Source: Azorinus chamasolen (taxonomy: Eukaryota > Mollusca > Bivalvia > Cardiida > Solecurtidae). Taken from it: DNA of 64,000 nucleotides. Below are positions 56,931 through 64,000 of the stretch, one piece after another. Position 1 is the first letter of the stretch. Each line of letters starts with the position of its first letter. The stretch is taken from assembly GCA_963576725.1 (NCBI GenBank), contig OY755240.1:62912003-62976002 (forward strand), given 5' to 3'. The notes beneath the pieces are model-generated. The model was not told where the DNA came from and searched no databases. It worked only from the letters and a program-made list of their open reading frames with translations. Position numbers and translations under genes: made by a program.

Positions 56931-57479
56931 CACCATATTGGTTTCTTCCCAGTATTGCATCATGGGTAATTTACATAGTTGCCAAGACTCAACAAGTTGC
57001 CAAGACTCAACAACTTAGTCATTTACAATTGAGGCTATTTAGCATTTTATTTTACATTACCTTGCATCCGATCCTTTGGGCTGGAAAAACCAGCTAGGAC
57101 AGTATCAAGTTGTTCGTCGCTGCATAGACATTATATTCCAAGCGGGCTATTTTACATGAAGGCATATGTAACGGTTCTGCCATTGGAGTTGATAGAACGT
57201 TTATAAGAAACTGCCAACTGTATACTAGTCATCAATACATTCACGTCAAACTGAAAATAAACATTAAAACAGCGTGAATATATGTCTGATGTGGATCCTA
57301 GTCATTTCAATTATTTGAACACAAATGTATACTGTGCACAATAATACAACGCAATGATACAATAACATTTCGTCCGAAACATGGATGTCCGAAACCATGC
57401 ATTTGAACGGAGACCGATTTGAATTTGAAAATCGTCGCAAATAAACACAGTGTTCATAAACTGTAATCTTATAGAATAT

Positions 57480-60330
57480 ACCTCGAAATCGGTATAACTA
57501 AACACCGGATATGACGGATATGACTCTCATATCCGCGGATATGAGATTCGCAGCCTAAAATCGGCCACAAAAGCATTATTTTTTATTAGAAATTTTTTTT
57601 ATCCAGCCGAATGACTAATATTATATATATTTATTATTTGAAATACTTAAAATTTAATATACGGTGCGTAATAGGTAGTTATAATCGAATTTATCTCCAC
57701 CGGATATGACAGCCATATTCGTTGTGAGGGATAAACACCGGATATGACTTTTAAACTCCTAATATCTCTCAATAAATTAAGGTTTTAGTCAGGGAATGGC
57801 TACCTTATAACACTTATGACTCTATACTGGAATTTTGATCACGTTTCAACTTAATAGAGGGTACAAAATGCATAATATTCGGCATGTACCGGGTAGGAAA
57901 GTCATATTCGTTGTAAGAGAGAAACAACGGATATGACTTTAAAACTCATAATAACTCGTAATAAATTAATGTTTAATACGGGGAATGTCTATCTAATCAC
58001 ATTATGAATCTTCACTGAAATTTTGCTTACGTTTCAACCAAAGAAAGCCAAACAAATCATAATATTCGGGGGTCACGAAGAAGCACGGACCGCAGAGAAA
58101 CGCTATGAGGGAGAAACACCGGATATGACCTTAAAACTCCTAATATCTCATAATAACCTAAAGTTAAAGTTACAGAATGGCTGCCGAATCACAGTATGAC
58201 TCTTCACCGAAATATTTGCTCATGCTTCTACTAAAGAAAGTTGGAAATATTCATAATAGTCGGCATGCGCCTGATGTGAAAGTCATATTCGTTGTGAGCG
58301 AGAAACACCGGATATGACTTTAAAACTCATAATATCTCTCAATAACTTAAGGTTTTAGTCAGGGAATGGCTACCTTATCACAGTATGACTCTATACTGGA
58401 ATTTTGATCACGTTTCAACTTAATAGAGGGTACAAAATGCATAATATTCGGCATGTACCGGATATGAAAGTCATATTCGTTGTGTGGGAGAAACACCGGA
58501 TATGACTTGAAAACTCATAATAACTCGTAATAAATTAATTTTTAATGTGGGGAATGGCTATCTAATCACATTATGAATCTTCACTGAAATTTTGCTTACG
58601 TTTCAATCAAAGAAAGTCAAACAAATCATAATATTCGGGGGTCACGAAGAAGCACGGACCGCAGAGAAACGCTATGAGTGAGAAACACCGGATATGACCT
58701 TAAAACTCCTAATATCTCATAATAACCTAAAGTTAAAGTTACAGAATGGCTGCCGAATCACAGTATGACTCTTCACCGAAATATTTGCTCATGCTTCTAC
58801 TAAAGAAAGTTGAAAATATTCATAATAGTCGGCATGCGCCTGATGTGAAAGTCATATTCGTTGTGAGGGAGAAACACCGGATATGACTTTTAAACTCATA
58901 ATATCTCTCAATAAATTAAGGTTTTAGTCAGGGAATGGCTACCTTATCACAGTATGACTCTATACTGGAATTTTGATCACGTTTCAACTTAATAGAGGGT
59001 ACAAAATGCATAATATTCAGCATGTACCGGATATGAAAGTCATATTCGTTGTAAGAGAGAAACACCGGATATGACTTTTAAACTCATAATAACTCGTAAT
59101 AAATTAATTTTTAATGTGGGGAATGGCTACCTTATCACATTTGACTTGTCACTGAATTTTCTGCTCATGCTTCAACTAAAGAAACCCAAACAAATCATAA
59201 TATTCCGTGGTCATGAAGAAGCACGGACCGCAGAGAAACGCCCCGAAGGCGGGAGATACATGTATATGGATAATCAAGATCTGTATTCGGAATAGTTATA
59301 CCGTTTAGTGTGTTGACTGATTGTTTGCAATGCTTATAAATTAATTTACAGTGCGTAATAAGTACAGTAGTTATAATCGAATTTATCTCCACCGGATATG
59401 AAAGTCATATTCGTTGTGAGGGAGAAACACCGGATATGACCTTAAAACTCCTAATATCTCTCGATAACTTCAGGTTTAAGCCAGGGAATGGCTACCTAAT
59501 CACAATATGACCCAGTATGACTCTTCGCTGAATTTTTGCTCACGTTTCAACTGAATAAGTCTGAAAAATCATAATATTCGGCATGTACCAGATATGAGTC
59601 ATATTCGTTGTGGGGGAGAAGCACGGGGTATGACACTTTAAATTTACTAGTACTCAAATTCACTTCAGGTTAAAGTTATGGAATGGCTACCTAATCACAG
59701 TATGGTTCTTCACTGAACGTTTTTTGCTCAGGCCTGAACTAAAGAAAGCTAAAAAAAATAATATTCGGCACGCTGGAGCACGGATCGGAGAGAAACTCCC
59801 CCGGAGATATATGGATAATCAAGAGGCTCTGAAAACGTAATATGTATTCGGAATAGTTATACAGTTTACTGAGCTTAGTGTGTTGAATGATTGTTTGCAA
59901 TGCTTATAAATTAATTTACAGTGCCTAATAAGTAGTTATAATCGAATTTATTTCCACCGGATATGAAAGTCATATTCGTTGTGTGGGAGAAACACCGGAT
60001 ATGACCTTAAAACTCCTAATATCTCGTATTAACTTCAGGTTTAAGCCAGGGAATGGCTACCTAATCGTTCTATGGCTCTTCACTGAAACTTTTGCTCAGT
60101 CCTCAACTAAAGAAAGCTTAAGAAATCATAATATGCTGCATGCAGGAGCACGGACAGCAGAGAAGTGCCCGGAGATATATGGATAATCAAGAGCCTCAAT
60201 TGCATTTTGTATTCTTTATAGTTATACAGTTGTATAGTTTAGTGTGATGACTGATTGTTTGCAATGCTTAGAAATTAATTTACATTTCGTAGTAATTAGT
60301 TATAATTGAAATTACCTTCATCGGATAAGA
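57480..60330. repeat. 190-bp satellite with 569-bp three-unit higher order
   Basis: Units carry GAAACACCGGATATGAC and GTCATATTCGTTGTGAGGG. Three monomer types alternate: A (GGTTTTAGTCAGGGAATGGC at 57781, 58351, 58920), B (TAAATTAAT-TTTAAT at 57962, 58531, 59100), C (AAGTTAAAGTTACAGAATGG at 58161, 58730). Same-type spacing is 569-570 bp. From 59140 units become irregular. Short frames with HEEARTAEK are repeat translations. Confidence 0.9.
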
Positions 60331-60334
60331 TAGT

Positions 60335-61680
60335 CATATTTGTTCTGAGGGAAAAACACCGGATAAGACTTTAAAACTCCATTTACCTCCTAACAGATTA
60401 AAATATATAAAACTCGTTATTACGACCATTTACTATGGATTTAAGTAGAAGGCATGCTGTTATTTCACATTATGGCTGAAAATTCAGTTCATATTGCAGC
60501 TGAGTAAAATGCAAATAGCATTCCCTACTGAAGATATGAAGCCCCTAATCATATCCGTCTGGTACCTACCGGACATGTGTATATTTTTAATGTTAACTTT
60601 ATCAAATACAATTATGGATTAATATTTCTTTCACCGTATATGTACACGGAATCAAAATCTCATTGTCAGTACCGAAGATGTACATAAACCACCGAAAGAC
60701 ACAAAAGATATGAATCTATTTATCTTCACCAGATATGAATGTCATATTCGTTGTGAGGGAGAAACACCAGATATTACTTTACAACCCCTTTTACGTAATA
60801 ATAACTAAAGTTTGGAAATGTCTGCTCATGATTTTACTAAAGATGTTCATAGGAGCACAATGAATAAATAAATGAATTAATTAATTACGGATAAATAAAT
60901 GCTGCCTAAGCAAGTGGCGTTTAATTTCTAAATCCCAGATTATTATCCTGTCTGTCAATTTCTGATGTTCAGAACAAATTAAAAATAGTGCTTACCGGAC
61001 ATGAATCTAAACACAAGTTACAGGAAATAATTACTCAACGATTAACAAGTTTATAAGCTGCTTCTATTACAGTTTTAACATGTATTGTACATGAATATTT
61101 ATTATCGACTCGTCTTACATAGAAAGATCGGATATGAGCCCGGAAACATTATGTCTCATAAAAACATGTTCTACTGCTTTGTAGCAATAAATACGACTAT
61201 TTATTGAAGTGATTCATTACGGAGGGAATAATTTTGTTTGGGGGTGTATCAAGATACCAGACAGATGGGCGAACGAACGAACAGATGGACAAACAGAGAG
61301 TGGGTACGTGCGTATGGATGTTGGCAGGGAGTATCTAACGGACAGGCGGACAGGAATTGTCAACAAAATCAGATCCGACCATACCTGACTACATTGGAGA
61401 GGCATGTTATTAACTATTTTCTATTTCATTTTATATTTCTTATATGCTTGCACATATATAATCCATATCGCATGCTCAGCAGCAGTCATACATCCATTAG
61501 TTAGGCCACGCCTCTGATTTTTAATTGGTCAATAAGTCAAATAACAATAGGATACAAGATAACGAACGATCGCAAGTGTTGATAACACATCATATTTCAC
61601 GATTCCGTCTGATTTCTGCGGGCTATTAATTTTACCTGTATTCCAATACCTTTAACTGCTGTCTGTTGAACAATTTATTA
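60335..61680. other. No gene; fading satellite edge
   Basis: Isolated GAAACACCGGATAAGAC / GAGAAACACCAGATATTAC units at about 60352 and 60758 show the decayed edge of the 190-bp satellite. The rest is AT-rich without coding signal. Confidence 0.5.
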
Positions 61681-61681
61681 A

Positions 61682-61895
61682 TTAACCCTTTCCCTGTTCA
61701 GTATTCATGTTAGAAAAAAGACATGAATATTTATTTATTTTTAATGTAAACTTTTTAAGGGATTTTGTTTTGACAAAATCTATATAATTTCAAAATCCAA
61801 AAGAGCAGACCCTGATCAAACTACTCATATAGGAACCATATAGGATATAGGTCTACTTTGTTTGCAAATGCGCGAAAAGGCTTTCATATAGGGGT
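61682..61895. mobile_element. TTAA hairpin MITE
   Basis: TTAACCCTTTCCCTGTTCAG at 61682, the interior TTTTGTTTTGACAAAATCTA, and a hairpin at 61800-61870 with AGCAGACCCTGATCAAACTA. The right end is degenerate next to a G-rich patch. Confidence 0.65.
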
Positions 61896-62052
61896 GGGGG
61901 GGGGTATTGATAAAACAGATTCCCATTCGAAGCTTTATTTATTCCACCGAATTTTTGTATCGGCCCGATTGCCTTACATATGTGTTTTACTAGTCTTTAG
62001 GTATATTTAAAATTTAATTTCCAGAGACTGTCTTCTAGTTGTATTGAACGTA

Positions 62053-62247
62053 CAGGAAAACCTCTCTATAACGACCACTAAATTACAACAAGTGTTTTGT
62101 GTTAAAGACAGGTGGCTGCATAAAGCAAGGTGAAAGTAAAACAGAACGCTCCTATAGGAGTTACTTTCATCTTGCTTTAAGCGGCCACCTGTCCTAACTA
62201 CCAAATAATTAACCCAATTTAGTGGCCGTTATACTGAGGTTTTTCTG
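62053..62247. mobile_element. TA-flanked pogo-like MITE, 195 bp, largest copy
   Basis: CAGGAAAACCTCTCTATAAC and CTGAGGTTTTTCTG ends with TA on both sides. The interior palindrome AAAGCAAGGTGAAAGTAA ... TTACTTTCATCTTGCTTT is centred on GAACGCTCCTATAGGAG. Confidence 0.78.
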
Positions 62248-62781
62248 TAATATCTGAAAACTAACAGACATAAACAGGTTTAAGTTGTTACGTTTGTTTT
62301 CAAAGTGTCTTTCCTTTATAATAACACTTCGTCGAGCTGCGCTATTAATTTACTATACATTACATATACTGAAAATCTCATTTTAAGTGCCGAATGTGTC
62401 ATTTAAACGGAGTCACATAGATATGAATTCCATATTCATCAGGAGGGAGAAACACCGGAAATGAACATAAATATTGTAATTTTCAACATGTAAGAATGGT
62501 TTCACTCTCACAGTTTATCTGTTTACTTTAATTTTCCATTTGATACCGCAGGGAAATCCTGTGAACCATTACCATTTCCAAATATAAGAAATTCCTTAAA
62601 ATTCGCTTTGACCATAAATATCGGATATCAGCTATACGGAAACGTATTATCTTTTTTCTAGCACACGTACTGTTTCACTGTAAAATGCAGTTCATGTACA
62701 TTTGCCGATTCTGTAGATCCATATCACGAAGTTCCCTAAGGAGCCTTAAGGCTGGATCTACCCTGTTTGCTGAATGACAAG

Positions 62782-62981
62782 NNNNNNNNNNNNNNNNNNN
62801 NNNNNNNNNNNNNNNNNNNNNNNNNNNNNNNNNNNNNNNNNNNNNNNNNNNNNNNNNNNNNNNNNNNNNNNNNNNNNNNNNNNNNNNNNNNNNNNNNNNN
62901 NNNNNNNNNNNNNNNNNNNNNNNNNNNNNNNNNNNNNNNNNNNNNNNNNNNNNNNNNNNNNNNNNNNNNNNNNNNNNNNNN
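62782..62981. other. Assembly gap of exactly 200 N
   Basis: The run of N is followed directly by (GA)n, so the scaffold was broken in or next to a microsatellite. Frames crossing it have no meaning. Confidence 1.
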
Positions 62982-63042
<61 letters not shown>

Positions 63043-63069
63043 AGAGAGAGAGAGGAGAGGAGAGAGAGA

Positions 63070-63119
<50 letters not shown>
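62982..63119. repeat. (GA)n microsatellite
   Basis: Pure and slightly interrupted GA repeats (GGAGAGAGAAGAG) to 63119. Its true length is unknown because of the adjoining gap. Confidence 0.97.
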
Positions 63120-63121
<2 letters not shown>

Positions 63122-63600
63122 TGTAGGTTTGAAGATAGTCCACAGTGTAGACCCAGATCAAACACTGACTTGTGGGCGCAGTATATGGTCTGATGTCTGC
63201 ACTGTGAAATATTGATGGGCAATGCCGGTTTCAATAACACAAGCATGGTAGATCCGGACATGTATATGGTCAGGGTCTACATGGGTCTACAGTACATATG
63301 CCTCTTCAAAACTGCATTTTTCTAATGATACTTTCGATTTGGATCTGGTATTTTATGTGCATTTGTATTATAATAAAAAGGTAACAGACAGAGATAGAGA
63401 GAGAGTGAAGATTTTGAAGATAGTCCACAGTGTAGACCCTGATCAGATACTGAGCTGTAGCTCGGCGTCTCATCAGGCTCCAAACTGTTTGTTACTGTTA
63501 CTATGTTTTTGAAACAAAATGAAGAAAATCAAAAGAATGAAAATTTGTAGCAGACGACAAAGTCAGCAGACGACAGAATTTGACAGCGAAAGGGTTAATA
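63120..63600. mobile_element. Second TTAA MITE family, right portion, with two related hairpins
   Basis: TTTGAAGATAGTCCACAGTG, TAGACCC-GATCAGATAC occurs twice (63127-63200 and 63413-63490). The right end GACAGCGAAAGGGTTAA (63582-63598) pairs with the left end at 28498. CAGACGACAAAGTCAGCAGA is shared in inverse. Confidence 0.55.
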
Positions 63601-64000
63601 AATAATTATATTATATGTTAATCCCTTATAGTTGCGTATTACTTGTTTCTCATCGTTTCTCTTTCCGTTTAACTATTTTCCATATTTTCTTTATTTTTTT
63701 TCTCATTCTGTATGTAAATTCATCAATTTCTTTCCGTTTCGTCCTTTAGCTTCATTGTCTTTGCTTCTTTGTATGTTATTTACTATTTTGACAATGATTA
63801 AAATGTTTAATATTGTATGTAATGTATATGAACATGGCTGTGAATTATTAAATACAATATTAACCACGAACATGTTTTTCGTCTTTATGGTCTTACTGTA
63901 GTCGCACGAATCATAGAATATTCCGAGAAAAGTACATTCTGAGCTTTAAACACTGGTAGACACACAGAGACGAGGACTGCTATGGGTCTACAGCGTTTTC
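63601..64000. other. No gene recognised
   Basis: T-rich sequence. The 89-codon plus frame at 63632-63901 is Phe/Leu-rich, as T-rich DNA will give; no start context or homologue pattern supports it. Confidence 0.4.

Overview
The window looks like repeat-saturated, AT-rich intergenic and intronic DNA of an invertebrate animal, most likely a bivalve mollusc. This rests on intron-type splice sites, tRNA-derived SINE and LINE remnants, Penelope-like and PIF/Harbinger fossils, several TTAA- and TA-flanked MITE families, long (AC)n/(CT)n tracts and satellite blocks. No prokaryotic operon structure is present, and the species cannot be fixed from the sequence alone.

Host gene. The one well-preserved protein-coding sequence is on the minus strand at 8210-9958: an OLD-type ATPase-TOPRIM protein with Walker A, a degenerate signature, Walker B, an H-motif and a C-terminal TOPRIM domain. 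Its reading frame has no ATG before the Walker A. It opens directly behind a strong 3' splice site, so an upstream exon must supply the start. Two candidates are both phase 0. One is a local exon at 10129-10329. The other is a distal exon at 21815-21967 with an ACCATGG start, a GTCAGT donor and a TATA-containing promoter at about 22044-22139. If the distal exon is right, the gene spans about 14 kb with a 12-kb intron holding a Penelope-like copy, satellites and other repeats.

Layout. 0-5.6 kb: minisatellite, TTAA hairpin MITEs, TA-flanked MITEs and a Penelope 3' tail fragment. 5.6-8.2 kb: a decayed Penelope-like RT copy with its tail, abutting the OLD-like gene. 11.2-12.5 kb: an element carrying a 164-bp tandem repeat. 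12.8-14.5 kb: a second, minus-strand Penelope-like copy. 15.3-20.1 kb: an 83-90 bp satellite that reverses polarity near 18.85 kb. 20.2-21.4 kb: a duplicated module with paired TGACGTCA sites. 22-29 kb: MITEs, a complete SINE with a 13-bp target duplication, a 280-bp AC/AT microsatellite and a Harbinger fragment. 29.3-35.7 kb: four LINE fragments and a 12-copy, 145-bp satellite made largely of nuclear-receptor-type AGGTCA half-sites. 36-41.5 kb: a 560-bp tandem duplication, a decayed gene fragment and a fifth LINE, bounded by direct repeats. 42-49 kb: two MITEs with 8-bp target duplications, a long polypyrimidine tract and a direct duplication. 47.4-53.1 kb: scattered exons of a Harbinger transposase. 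56-60.3 kb: an inverted repeat and a three-monomer, 569-bp higher-order satellite. 60-64 kb: MITEs and a 200-N assembly gap in a GA tract.

Apart from the OLD-like gene and its proposed first exon and promoter, nothing here looks like a working host gene. All transposon reading frames seen carry stops or frameshifts. Family assignments are by motif recognition only; no alignment or database search was possible.
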